A stretch of 64,000 nucleotides of DNA from Salipiger bermudensis (GTDB taxonomy: Bacteria > Pseudomonadota > Alphaproteobacteria > Rhodobacterales > Rhodobacteraceae), in assembly GCF_019801965.1 (NCBI RefSeq), contig NZ_JAHVIA010000009.1, positions 142,056 to 206,055 on the forward strand, written 5' to 3'. Positions 1 to 7,921 of this stretch are shown here, piece after piece; positions within the stretch are counted from its first letter, which is position 1; every line of letters starts with the position of its first letter. The notes beneath the pieces are model-generated. The model saw only the letters and a list, made by a program, of their open reading frames with translations, did no database searches and had not been told where the DNA came from. The position numbers were made by a program, and so were the translations under genes.

Positions 1-188
1 TTGGCATCGAAGAGGCTCAGCCGCGCCGGGTCGAGCGTCAGGAAGGACGAGCCCGTGGGCGTCACCAGAAGGCCTCCGTCCGGGGTCCGGACCGAGATAT
101 TGCCGGTCGAGCCATGGGTGAGCCCCTGCTCGTAGAGGGCCGCGGCTGAGGCGCAGACCTGTTCGCGGAGGCGTGCAAGATCGCTCAT
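1..188 (-). CDS. Class II aldolase/adducin family protein, OtnC/LtnC-like (partial)
   Basis: This is the N-terminal 62 residues of a class II aldolase; the rest lies outside the window. The start reads MSDLARLREQVC, and the family signature HGSTGNISVR is followed by LLVTPTGSSF, the phosphate-binding region of this fold. In four-carbon acid-sugar pathways such enzymes decarboxylate 3-oxo-tetronate 4-phosphate to dihydroxyacetone phosphate, after the kinase encoded by the adjoining gene. Its ATG overlaps the kinase stop codon in an ATGA tetranucleotide, so the two are translationally coupled. The family is clear; the exact substrate is inferred from the neighbour. Confidence 0.85.
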   Translation of the reverse strand, partial: MSDLARLREQVCASAAALYEQGLTHGSTGNISVRTPDGGLLVTPTGSSFLTLDPARLSLFDA

Positions 189-1438
189 GTCCGGGCCTCG
201 AGCATCGCCAGCGCGGTTTCGAAGAAATCGACATCGCCGAAATTGCCCGACTTGAGCGCCAGCACGAGCGGCTGGCCCTCGGCGGCGACCGCGGGGACGC
301 CGGGAGTGATTTCCGGGCCGATGCGAAGCGCGGTCAGGCCGAGCCCCTCGACGACCGCGCCGGAGGTCTCGCCCCCGGCGGTCACCAGGCGCCGGACGCC
401 GCCCGCGACGAGCAGGCGCGCGGTTTCGGCGAAGAAGGCTTCGAGCCGTCCGGCGACGATCTCGCGCCCGTAGGTCTCCTGCGCGGCCTTCACCCTCTCC
501 GGATCGGCGGAGGAATAGAGCAGCAGCGGGCTGTCGCTGTCGAGCGCGGCGCGGGCGGCCTCGTCCGGGGTCACGCGGCCCTGCATGACCTCGTCGGCGG
601 TGATCTCGCGGGCCGGATTGCGCTCGCGCCAGCGCGCGATCTGGGCCCGTGTCATGGTCGAGGCAGAGCCCGCGATCAGAGCCGCCGGGCCGGCCTCGCC
701 GCGCCAGTCTTCCTCGACCGAGTGCAGCGCCTCGGCGCCCAGCAGGTTGGCCGGAAGCCCCATCGCGACACCCGATCCGCCGGTGATCAGTGGCTGGCCT
801 TTGGCGGCGGCGCCGATGGCGCGCAGGTCGGCGTCGCTGGTCGCGTCGATCACCACGAGCGGGCGTCCGGCCCCGGTTTCCGAGCAAAGCGCGGTCGCGA
901 TGGCCGAAGGGCCGTCGGCGACGGTGGCGGCGGGGACGTGGCCAACCGCACGGGTCGATTGCCGCGCTAGCCAGCGCCGGATGTCGGGATCCGTCATCGG
1001 GGTGAGCGGGTGGTGCTCCATCCCCGATTCCGAGAGCAGCTTGTCGTGCACGAAGAGATGGCCCTGGTAGACCGTGCGCCCGGTGGCCGGGAAGGCCGGG
1101 CAGACGATCGCCGTCTCGGCGCCGAGCCGATCCATCAGCGCCTCGGTCACCGGGCCGATATTTCCATCGGGCGTTGAATCGAAGGTCGAGCAGTACTTGA
1201 AGAAGATCTGCGTGCAGCCCTGGGCCAGCAGCCAGTCGAGCGCCTCGAGCGAGCGGCGCACGGCCTCTTCCACCGGCATGGTGCGGGTCTTGAGCGCCAC
1301 GACGCCGGCATCGACATCGGCGGGCGCGTCGCCGTCGGGCACGCCGGAGAACTGGATCACCCGCATGCCGTTCTTGGCGAGCATGGAGGCGAGGTCCGAC
1401 GATCCGGTGAAATCGTCACCGATGCATCCGAGTTTCAT
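185..1438 (-). CDS. otnK: Four-carbon acid sugar kinase, OtnK family (3-oxo-tetronate 4-kinase-like)
   Basis: A 417-residue kinase of the DUF1537 family, which phosphorylates 3-oxo-tetronates or related oxo-acid sugars in the cytoplasm. The N-terminal substrate domain begins MKLGCIGDDFTGSSDLA, the family hallmark. The C-terminal nucleotide domain carries GSASTMTRAQ and, near residue 350, TAGGETSGAVV. Length is normal for the family. The product would be cleaved by the aldolase encoded downstream (4-base overlap), and tctABC lies upstream on the same strand, so uptake and activation of a tetronate-type acid is the likely job. Related kinases act on other branched oxo acids such as 3-oxo-isoapionate, so the substrate is not fixed by sequence. 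Confidence 0.85.
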   Translation of the reverse strand: MKLGCIGDDFTGSSDLASMLAKNGMRVIQFSGVPDGDAPADVDAGVVALKTRTMPVEEAVRRSLEALDWLLAQGCTQIFFKYCSTFDSTPDGNIGPVTEALMDRLGAETAIVCPAFPATGRTVYQGHLFVHDKLLSESGMEHHPLTPMTDPDIRRWLARQSTRAVGHVPAATVADGPSAIATALCSETGAGRPLVVIDATSDADLRAIGAAAKGQPLITGGSGVAMGLPANLLGAEALHSVEEDWRGEAGPAALIAGSASTMTRAQIARWRERNPAREITADEVMQGRVTPDEAARAALDSDSPLLLYSSADPERVKAAQETYGREIVAGRLEAFFAETARLLVAGGVRRLVTAGGETSGAVVEGLGLTALRIGPEITPGVPAVAAEGQPLVLALKSGNFGDVDFFETALAMLEART

Positions 1439-1477
1439 GGTCTGGCTCCCTGTCGTGTCGGTCTCGTGCGGCTGATG

Positions 1478-2974
1478 TCACGAGTCGTGGGCTTGGGCGG
1501 TCTCGGGCTGGCGGCGGAGCAGCGGCACCAGCACCGTCACCAGCACCAGCAGAATGGCGATTGCCAGCAGGATGGCACTGATCGGGCGGTCGAGGAACAC
1601 CGACCAGTCGCCGCGTGACATCGCCAGCGACCGGCGCAGCTCGCTCTCGGCGATCGGCCCGAGAACCACCCCGAGGATGATTGCGACCAGCGGGAAGCCG
1701 ACCTTCTCGAGCAGGAACCCGGCCAGCCCGAAGCCGAGCATCAGCCAGACATCCATCAGCGAGTTCTGCACCGAGTAGGTGCCGACCACGCAGCAGATCA
1801 CGATGATCGGGCCGAGCACCGAGTAGGGCACGTCGAGCAGCTTGGAGAGCAGCGCGATGAACGGCTTCGAGAACACCAGGATCAGAACGTTGACGATCAG
1901 CAGCCCGACGAAGACGGCGTAGATCAGATCGGTGTTGCCGGTCATGAAGGTGGGGCCCGGGGTCAGCCCATGGACGATGAATGCGCCGAGGATGACGGCG
2001 GTGGTGCCCGAGCCGGGAATGCCGAGCGCGAAGAGCGGCACCAGCGCGCCCATCGCGGCGGCGTTGTTGGCGGCCTCCGGCGCCGCGACGCCCTCGGGCG
2101 CGCCCTTGCCGAAGCGCGAGCGGTCCTTCGACCAGCGCACGGTCTCGGAATAGGCCACCATCGCCGCGGTCGAGGCGCCGATGCCGGGAAGGATGCCGAT
2201 GGCGGTGCCGAGGATCGACGAGCGCAGGATGGCGCCGCGGATCTGGCGGATCACCGGCCAGTCGAAGATGCGGATCTTGAAGCTCTTGCTGGCGAGGTGG
2301 ACATCGCCCTCCTGGCTGCGCTTGAGCACCTCGGAGATCGCGAAGAGGCCGATGATCACCGGGATCAGGTTGATGCCGCTCATCAGTTCGAGATTGCCGA
2401 AGGTGAAGCGCTGGGTGCCGGTGAGCGGATCGAGTCCGACCGAGGCGATGATCAGCCCGATGCAGACGCCGATCACCCCCATGATGAGGTTGCCGCCCAG
2501 TGAGGCCACGACGGTGAGGCCGAGCACGGCGAGCGCGAAGAACTCGGGCGAGGAGAATTGCAGCGCGATGTCGGCGAGCAGGGGCGTTGCCACGATGAGC
2601 ACCACGGTGCCCAGAACCCCGCCGAGCGCCGAGGAGAGGATGCCGACGCCGAGCGCCTTTCCGGCCTCGCCCTTCTGCGTCATCGGGTAGCCGTCGATCG
2701 CGGTCATCACTGCCTCGGGGGTGCCCGGGGCGCGGTAGAGGATCGCCGTGATCAGCCCCGAGAAAACGCTCGAGGCATAGATTGCGGTCAGCAGCATGAA
2801 GGCGCCGGTGGGCTCCATCGAATAGGTCACCGGCAGCAGGATGACCACGAGGATCACGCCGCTGATGCCGGGCAGGGCGCCGCCGACGAAGCCGATCAGC
2901 ACGGCGGAGGCGAGGATCAGCAGGTTGATCGGCTGGAGGACGACTCCGAAGCCGCCCATCAGGTCGCTAAGCAT
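1478..2974 (-). CDS. tctA: Tripartite tricarboxylate transporter, large permease TctA
   Basis: A 498-residue integral membrane protein of the TctA family, the large subunit that drives secondary, binding-protein-dependent uptake of carboxylates. It consists almost entirely of hydrophobic helices and includes the conserved GGALPGISG and LPGIGASTAAMVAYSE segments, a duplicated motif thought to line the transport path. I start it at the ATG giving MLSDLMGGFGVV because AAAGGA lies about 8 bases upstream; a longer frame back to 3097 would run into tctB. Gene order tctC-tctB-tctA is typical, followed here by the kinase and aldolase. The substrate is probably the acid sugar used by those enzymes. 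Confidence 0.92.
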   Translation of the reverse strand: MLSDLMGGFGVVLQPINLLILASAVLIGFVGGALPGISGVILVVILLPVTYSMEPTGAFMLLTAIYASSVFSGLITAILYRAPGTPEAVMTAIDGYPMTQKGEAGKALGVGILSSALGGVLGTVVLIVATPLLADIALQFSSPEFFALAVLGLTVVASLGGNLIMGVIGVCIGLIIASVGLDPLTGTQRFTFGNLELMSGINLIPVIIGLFAISEVLKRSQEGDVHLASKSFKIRIFDWPVIRQIRGAILRSSILGTAIGILPGIGASTAAMVAYSETVRWSKDRSRFGKGAPEGVAAPEAANNAAAMGALVPLFALGIPGSGTTAVILGAFIVHGLTPGPTFMTGNTDLIYAVFVGLLIVNVLILVFSKPFIALLSKLLDVPYSVLGPIIVICCVVGTYSVQNSLMDVWLMLGFGLAGFLLEKVGFPLVAIILGVVLGPIAESELRRSLAMSRGDWSVFLDRPISAILLAIAILLVLVTVLVPLLRRQPETAQAHDS

Positions 2975-2996
2975 GGGATGTCCTTTCAGCCGTCCG

Positions 2997-3488
2997 TCAG
3001 GGCAGCGGAATGTTGAGAAGCCGGTCGAAGACGAGGGCCACGATGGCAACGGCGATCGCGGTGTTGAGCCCCACCCGCAGCGGGCGGCGTTCGCCAAGCA
3101 CGACCGTGGCCAGCGCGGCGAAGAGCGCGGTTGCCACGAGGTAGCCTGTCAGTGTCATGGTCAGCGTGTAGCCGAGCGTCAGCCCGAGGATGATCAGGTG
3201 GCGCCAGCGCCCGCCCGCGAGGTGGTCGCGCTGGACGGCGGCGTCGGGTTCGCTCGCGGGGCTCGATGCGTCTTGCGAGCCGGTGAAGGGCTCAGGGCCC
3301 TTCGTCCAGAGCAGCAGTGCCATGACGGCGAGCAGCCCGAGCATCAGGACCAGGACGCCGAAGGGCCAGGTGCGCGGGCCGATCAGGGTCGAGACCTCGT
3401 GGCTCGCCGGGAACTGCGCCGCCTGCCAGAGAAAGCCGAGCCCGGCGAGGAAGGTGACGGCGACGAAGATGGAGAGACGTATCGTCAA
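2997..3488 (-). CDS. tctB: Tripartite tricarboxylate transporter, small permease TctB
   Basis: A 163-residue small membrane subunit with about four hydrophobic segments: one near the N terminus (LSIFVAVTFLAGLGFLW), one around residues 45-60 and two in the C-terminal half. The loop between helices 2 and 3 is hydrophilic and rich in Asp and Ser, as usual in TctB. It pairs with TctA in the membrane. The start ATG at 3488 is preceded by GGAGGCTCCGCC-type Shine-Dalgarno sequence. TctB sequences diverge strongly, so assignment rests on size, topology and position between tctC and tctA. Confidence 0.85.
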   Translation of the reverse strand: MTIRLSIFVAVTFLAGLGFLWQAAQFPASHEVSTLIGPRTWPFGVLVLMLGLLAVMALLLWTKGPEPFTGSQDASSPASEPDAAVQRDHLAGGRWRHLIILGLTLGYTLTMTLTGYLVATALFAALATVVLGERRPLRVGLNTAIAVAIVALVFDRLLNIPLP

Positions 3489-3521
3489 GGCGGAGCCTCC
3501 TGTCTGTATCCGGCCGGTGTG

Positions 3522-3553
3522 GCGCGGGCCCGCGGTTCATGGCGGGCCCGCGC
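3522..3553 (-). promoter_or_regulatory. Strong intercistronic hairpin between tctC and tctB
   Basis: Two 12-base arms (3522-3533 and 3542-3553, GCGCGGGCCCGC against GCGGGCCCGCGC) pair perfectly around an 8-base loop, just after the tctC stop. No T-run follows on the minus strand, so a transcript-stabilising or partial-termination role that raises tctC over tctBA is more likely than full termination. The function is inferred. Confidence 0.6.
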
Positions 3554-3560
3554 GCAGGGA

Positions 3561-4511
3561 TCAGTTGTCGGCCATGAGCTCCTGGAAATACGCCAGGTTC
3601 TTCTCGAGCTCGGCGCGGTATTCCTCGCTGCCAAGCCAGCCCGGTCGCACGTTGAGGAAGGTGCGTGCGGCGTAGTCCTGATAGGCTTCCGAGCCGAAGA
3701 TGTCTTCGAACACCGCCTCGATGGCGCCGATGGTCTCGGGCGGGGTCTCGGCGTTGATGAACACGCCGCGCTCGTTGCCGAAGGTCAGATCCCAGCCGTT
3801 TTCCACTGTTGTGGGGATGTCGGGATAGGCCTCGAGCCGATCGTCCGCCAGCGCTAGCACCGGGATCATCTCGCCGGCGTCCATGTAGCCCTGGATGGCG
3901 CTGATCTCGTTGAACATGCCGTCGATATTGCCGCTCAGCAGGTTGGCCGAGGCAGCGCCTTCATTGTCGTAGGGAATGAAGTTGAGATCGAGCCCGGCCT
4001 CGGCATTGAGCCCGAGAAAGGCCATCCGGTCGATGCTGGCGGCGTGGGTTCCGCCGATGATCAGTTCACCGGGGGTTTCCTCGGCGGCGGCCATGAAGGC
4101 CTCGAAGCTGTCGTATTTCTCGGGGTTCACGACCAGCATCAGCACGTCTGACTGCATCCGCGCGACCGGGGTCAGCAGGTCGAGTCCGATCGGGTTCTGG
4201 CCGGCGGCGAGGCTGGTGATCAGGGTCGAGGAGGCGAACTCGATCGACTCGCCGTTCGGCTCCGACGTTGCGGTGCGTTGATGGGCGACGGCGCCGGAGG
4301 CGGCGGGCAGGTTGATGATCGTCACGTTGGTATCGAGCCGCTCTTCCAGCATCGGCTGGACGGTGCGGGCGAAGTTGTCGGTGCCGCCACCGGCACCCGC
4401 GGCGACGAAGGCGGTGATCGCGGAGGGGCTGTAGCCGTCTTGCGCGAAGGCCGGGCCGGTGATCAGTGCGAAGGCTGCGGCCGTCGCGAAGGAGCGGTAG
4501 GTGACGTTCAT
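3561..4511 (-). CDS. tctC: Tripartite tricarboxylate transporter substrate-binding protein TctC (Bug family)
   Basis: A 316-residue periplasmic binding protein. The N terminus is a Sec signal peptide (MNVTYRSFATAAAFALITGPAFA) with cleavage expected after AFA. The mature part has the Bug-fold features AFVAAGAGGGTDNFAR and, in the second half, FNEISAIQGYMDAGEMIPVLALADD. The protein captures a carboxylate and delivers it to TctAB. It is first of the tct genes and lies downstream of the SAF-domain oxidoreductase gene. Ligand identity cannot be read from sequence; the OtnK-type kinase nearby suggests an aldonate-like acid. Confidence 0.9.
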   Translation of the reverse strand: MNVTYRSFATAAAFALITGPAFAQDGYSPSAITAFVAAGAGGGTDNFARTVQPMLEERLDTNVTIINLPAASGAVAHQRTATSEPNGESIEFASSTLITSLAAGQNPIGLDLLTPVARMQSDVLMLVVNPEKYDSFEAFMAAAEETPGELIIGGTHAASIDRMAFLGLNAEAGLDLNFIPYDNEGAASANLLSGNIDGMFNEISAIQGYMDAGEMIPVLALADDRLEAYPDIPTTVENGWDLTFGNERGVFINAETPPETIGAIEAVFEDIFGSEAYQDYAARTFLNVRPGWLGSEEYRAELEKNLAYFQELMADN

Positions 4512-4536
4512 GGTTTCCTCCCTGTGGTTTGAACGT
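4504..4536 (-). promoter_or_regulatory. Inverted repeat enclosing the tctC ribosome-binding site and start codon
   Basis: ACGTTCA (4504-4510) and TGAACGT (4530-4536) are perfect 7-base arms. In the mRNA they would fold around the GGGAGGAA Shine-Dalgarno and place part of the ATG in the stem, which could limit tctC translation until the structure opens. The pairing is seen in the sequence; the role is a guess. Confidence 0.35.
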
Positions 4537-4549
4537 GTAGTTCGTTTCC

Positions 4550-4567
4550 CCGGTGCGGTGACACCGG
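4550..4567 (-). terminator. Short hairpin after the SAF oxidoreductase gene
   Basis: CCGGTG (4550-4555) pairs with CACCGG (4562-4567) around a 6-base loop, 17 bases past the stop of the upstream gene, with no clear T-run. At most this is a weak pause or processing site, because transcription should continue into tctC. Confidence 0.3.
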
Positions 4568-4583
4568 AAAATGTCGTTTGCCG

Positions 4584-5984
4584 TCAGGCAGACAGCCTTT
4601 GTTCGGCAAGCCGTCGATCCTGCTCTTCGCGTAGGCGAAGGAGCGCGCTGTCCTGGTCGAGGACGAGGTCGCCCATCCGGATCAGCTCGCCTGCACGCAC
4701 GTCTCGGGCGAGGCGGCAATTCGAGGCGATGTAGAACGGCGCAGGGGCCTGCGCATCGAGCGGGCGGCCCGGCAGCATGCGCGAGGAGACGCCCTCGATG
4801 GAATGGTGATGGCCGCCCATCTCGAGCAGGCTCCCGGCGGCGAAATCGCGATCCGCATGGGCCACGAGATCGACATGGTGACCGGGCTGGGCCGCACCCG
4901 AGGAGACGCCTTTGAGACCGATCTCGAAGATCGTCGTGGCGGCTTCCATCCCGAGCAAGTGGCGGGGAATGTAGATCATCGCCGTGCGGCCGCTGCGGCT
5001 GACCACGTGGCCCTTGCCGCGCAGCATCTCCCACGTCTCGTCATGCAGGCAGCGCACCACGACGAAGACGCCGCCGGCAAAGCTGACCTCGCCCGGCTGG
5101 CGCAGGCAGTGAAACACGTCGAGCACCCCGGCGCGGGACAGGATGCCGCCCTCGGAGGTCTCGCACAGGATCGTCGCGACCTCGTCGATGCGGGCAATGG
5201 GGCAGTGCAGGTCGGGACGGTCGGGCAGCATGGCGCAGGCATTGGCGACCAGTGTCATCTCGCAGAGATCGGGCACCGCGCGCTGCGGCAGCATGGCGGT
5301 GGCGGCGGCGCGGCGCGCGACCAGCTCGGCGCAATCGCCCTCGCCCAGCCGCTCGAGGCCGGCGAACTCGGGCACTTCGGCAACCCGTCCATCGACGCTC
5401 ATAGTACCGGCGGCGCTGTCATAGACGAAATCGTATTCGCTGGATTTCCCGGCCGCGATGATCTCGAGCCCGAGCACCTCGGCCCAGGTGATCAGGCCGA
5501 TCAGCAGGCTGGGCTGGTCGCCATCCACCGGCGAGACGATCAGACCGCGCTCGCGCGCCATCGCTGCGAGGCCGGGGCCTATGACGCTGTCGACCTCCTT
5601 GGAGACCATCGCCACGTGGCAGCCATTCTCGATGGCGAGCCGCGCGTGGCGGGCCCCCGGTTCCGGTGCGCCGGTGGCCTCGACCACGACATTCACCGGA
5701 AGCGCCGCGACGGTGGCATAATCGCTCGCCGCGATGAACGCCCCGGCCTCCCAGGCCTGCCGCGCCTGCTCTGCGCTGTTGCATTCACGGATGTCCGCGT
5801 CGGCCACGCCGACCGAGCGCAGGCTCTCGGCGGCGATGGCGCTGTCGCGGTCGACCGCCACCCGCACGGAAAGCCCCGGAACCACCTGCCCCTGCGCCAG
5901 AAAGCTGCGACCGAAGCCACCCGTGCCGATGATGGTGCACTCGACGCTGCGCGTTCCGCGGTCGAAATAGGCGTGATGGTTCAT
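4584..5984 (-). CDS. NAD(P)-dependent oxidoreductase with C-terminal SAF domain (homoserine dehydrogenase-like)
   Basis: A 466-residue cytoplasmic protein. A Rossmann fold starts at CTIIGTGGFGRSFLAQG (GxGxxG), followed by a central catalytic-like domain resembling homoserine dehydrogenase. The last roughly 70 residues (ASNCRLARDVRAGELIRMGD) match the SAF fold seen in sugar-acid enzymes. I start it at 5984 because GGAGGA lies 5-6 bases upstream; the frame is open to 6038 without another good site. It is the first gene after the triple operator and transcribed towards tctCBA-otnK, so it may make the 3-oxo acid that the kinase uses, in place of the usual LtnD/DenD-type dehydrogenase. That role is inferred. 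Confidence 0.75.
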   Translation of the reverse strand: MNHHAYFDRGTRSVECTIIGTGGFGRSFLAQGQVVPGLSVRVAVDRDSAIAAESLRSVGVADADIRECNSAEQARQAWEAGAFIAASDYATVAALPVNVVVEATGAPEPGARHARLAIENGCHVAMVSKEVDSVIGPGLAAMARERGLIVSPVDGDQPSLLIGLITWAEVLGLEIIAAGKSSEYDFVYDSAAGTMSVDGRVAEVPEFAGLERLGEGDCAELVARRAAATAMLPQRAVPDLCEMTLVANACAMLPDRPDLHCPIARIDEVATILCETSEGGILSRAGVLDVFHCLRQPGEVSFAGGVFVVVRCLHDETWEMLRGKGHVVSRSGRTAMIYIPRHLLGMEAATTIFEIGLKGVSSGAAQPGHHVDLVAHADRDFAAGSLLEMGGHHHSIEGVSSRMLPGRPLDAQAPAPFYIASNCRLARDVRAGELIRMGDLVLDQDSALLRLREEQDRRLAEQRLSA

Positions 5985-6010
5985 GCGGTCCTCCTGCAGG
6001 GCGCCCCTCT

Positions 6011-6020
6011 TTGCATGCAA
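6011..6020. promoter_or_regulatory. Operator copy 1, palindrome TTGCATGCAA
   Basis: A perfect 10-base palindrome (12 bases, TTTGCATGCAAA, with flanks) 27 bases upstream of the SAF oxidoreductase start. It is one of three identical copies in the divergent intergenic region and fits GntR/FCD regulator operators. Confidence 0.75.
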
Positions 6021-6072
6021 AACCGGAGCTTTTCCCAAAATTTTCGACTTTGCGGGTCGATTTCAGCATGTG

Positions 6073-6082
6073 TTGCATGCAA
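6073..6082. promoter_or_regulatory. Operator copy 2, palindrome TTGCATGCAA
   Basis: Identical to copy 1 and exactly 62 bases from it, about six helical turns, so both sites face the same side of the DNA. It lies in the middle of the divergent promoter region. Confidence 0.75.
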
Positions 6083-6134
6083 TACTGCAGTCGTCAAATG
6101 TAAATTTCACAAAGTCGTCGCATGGTGTAGGTTT

Positions 6135-6144
6135 TTGCATGCAA
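6135..6144. promoter_or_regulatory. Operator copy 3, palindrome TTGCATGCAA
   Basis: Third identical copy, again 62 bases on, ending 12 bases before the start codon of the GntR gene. A regulator bound here would cover the gntR ribosome-binding region, which suggests autoregulation. Confidence 0.75.
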
Positions 6145-6156
6145 TCGGGAGGCCGC

Positions 6157-6849
6157 ATGAAGGATCAGACTGTCGAGCCGCGGCGGGGCACGCGCTCTGC
6201 CTTTGTCACGCAGCAGGTGCGCGACATGATCACCAGCGGCGAGCTGGAGCCGGGCAGCCGGATCAACGAGCGTGTGCTGGTGGAGCGGCTGAATATCTCG
6301 CGGACGCCACTGCGCGAGGCCTTCAAGATCCTCGAGGGCGAGGGGCTGATCACGATTCGGCCCAATGCGGGCGCGACCGTGGTCGTCCTCTCGACGGAGG
6401 ATGTCGAAGCCTCGATCGAGGTGCTGATCGGCCTCGAAAGCATCGCCGCCGAACGCGCCGCCCGGAACGCGACGGAAGCGGAGCTCGACGCGCTGACGGA
6501 TCTGCATGAGCGCATGACGCAGGCATGGCGCGACGGTGCGTTGATGAGCTATTTCCACCTCAACCAGACGATCCACCAGAAGATCGTCGATGCGGCGCAG
6601 AACCAGGCGCTGTCGCGGGTCTATGCCAGCGAATCTGCCCGGATCAGACGCTTTCGCTTCGCCGGGAATCGCGATCCCGAGCGGTGGGCGCGGGCGGTCG
6701 AGGAGCATGCCCGCATCCTCGACACGCTGCGGCGCCGGGAAGGTGCCCTGCTTCGCGAGATGCTGCGGGCGCATCACCTATCGGGCTGGGGCGCCGCGCG
6801 GCGCGCGCTCGAGATGCAGCAAGAGGTCGAGGGCCGGGGCGAGACCTAG
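6157..6849 (+). CDS. GntR family transcriptional regulator, FCD subfamily
   Basis: A 230-residue DNA-binding protein. The N-terminal winged helix-turn-helix covers roughly residues 20-80 and includes INERVLVERLNISRTPLREA, the GntR signature. The C-terminal all-helical FCD domain has the ligand/metal-binding type motif HLNQTIHQKIVDAA. I chose ATG 6157, preceded by GGGAGG; an upstream in-frame start would read through the operators. It is transcribed away from the SAF oxidoreductase-tct-otnK operon and most likely represses it through the three TTGCATGCAA sites, with a pathway acid as inducer. Confidence 0.9.
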   Translation: MKDQTVEPRRGTRSAFVTQQVRDMITSGELEPGSRINERVLVERLNISRTPLREAFKILEGEGLITIRPNAGATVVVLSTEDVEASIEVLIGLESIAAERAARNATEAELDALTDLHERMTQAWRDGALMSYFHLNQTIHQKIVDAAQNQALSRVYASESARIRRFRFAGNRDPERWARAVEEHARILDTLRRREGALLREMLRAHHLSGWGAARRALEMQQEVEGRGET

Positions 6850-7057
6850 CCGCGCCTGCCGTCTGACGGGGTCGGGCGAGGCAGGTCCGGCAGGGGGGCT
6901 GCCCTGCTGGTTGCGCCGCGCGACCTCTCTGCAAGCGACGCGAGATATGCCGCGTCCAGATCCCTCAGAAGACAGCGATGAAGCGATGTCATGGCTGGCC
7001 TGTCCGCGCTTTCCGGATCATAAAATTGCAGACGGACGCGGTGGCGCGGAGAGGGGG

Positions 7058-7804
7058 ATGACGACACGATACGCAGATCTTCTGATGGACACGGTCTCGC
7101 GGCTGGCCGAGGCCGAGGGGCCGGATCAGACCTGGGAGGCGGCCGCCTTCGTGGCCAACAAGATCGGCGCCCGCGCCCTGACCTGTGGCGCGGTGATGCG
7201 CGACAGCCGCAACGTCGCCTGGGTGCGAAGCTCGATGAACAGCGGGTTTCTCGAGATCTTCAGCGAGGCGAAACTCTACGAGGTCGATCCGATCCAGGCA
7301 GGCGCGATTGCCGGAAGGGTGGCGCGCACGATCGATGTCGCTGCGGCGCTGCGTTCGGAAGAGGATCCGCGTGCCCGCGACCTCTATGCGCTGGCGCTCG
7401 AACATGGCTTCCGGCACTACCTCAACCACACCTGGGTCGAGGACACGAGCGAGCAGACCTTCGCGCTGGCCTGTGACGGGGATCCCTCTGAGCTGTTCGG
7501 ACGCGGCACCGCGCGGGCCTTCGGCGCGATCTCTGCGGTGCTGTCGATGGCGATGCGCGCGCCCGGGGTGGTGTATCTCGAGGACCGCGCCTTCGATGCC
7601 CCCTGGTCGCGGCTCAGCAATCCCGAGAGAGACGTGCTGTGCTATCTCGGGCAGGGGCTCGATCGCGAGCAGATCGCCGACCGCCTCCTGAGGCCGCTCT
7701 CCGAGGTCAATCTGCTGTTGAGTGCCGCCTGCCAGAGGCTGGGCACGCAGCGGCCCGAACAGGCGCTGTCGCTGCTGCTGGTGCGGGGCGGGCTTTGTCT
7801 CTAG
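7058..7804 (+). CDS. LuxR family regulator with autoinducer-binding domain, no linked synthase
   Basis: A 248-residue protein. The N-terminal two thirds resemble the acyl-homoserine-lactone-binding domain, including the EAKLYEVDPIQ segment (Tyr and Asp-Pro typical of the pocket). The C terminus is a LuxR helix-turn-helix beginning LSNPERDVLCYLGQGLDREQIA. I start it at ATG 7058 because of the purine-rich GGAGAGGGGG just upstream. No luxI-type synthase is in the window, so it is a solo regulator or responds to a signal made elsewhere. Targets are unknown. The helix-turn-helix is somewhat divergent (PLSEVNLLLSAACQRLG), so DNA binding should not be taken for granted. Confidence 0.8.
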   Translation: MTTRYADLLMDTVSRLAEAEGPDQTWEAAAFVANKIGARALTCGAVMRDSRNVAWVRSSMNSGFLEIFSEAKLYEVDPIQAGAIAGRVARTIDVAAALRSEEDPRARDLYALALEHGFRHYLNHTWVEDTSEQTFALACDGDPSELFGRGTARAFGAISAVLSMAMRAPGVVYLEDRAFDAPWSRLSNPERDVLCYLGQGLDREQIADRLLRPLSEVNLLLSAACQRLGTQRPEQALSLLLVRGGLCL

Positions 7805-7861
7805 CGCTGGGTTCGGGCCATGCCTCACTCATCCTGCGCCACCGTCCGGCAGGCATGAGAA

Positions 7862-7887
7862 CGCCCCCGCGATGTCCCGCGGGGGCG
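7862..7887. terminator. Bidirectional hairpin between luxR-type gene and sugar-binding protein gene
   Basis: CGCCCCCGCG (7862-7871) pairs perfectly with CGCGGGGGCG (7878-7887) around a 6-base loop. It sits between convergent genes ending at 7804 and 7922. T-runs on either side are short (CCTTTG to the right), but position and stem strength fit a shared terminator. Confidence 0.65.
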
Positions 7888-7921
7888 CCTTTGCGGATCT
7901 GCCGGCGTGCCGGCGGCACCC

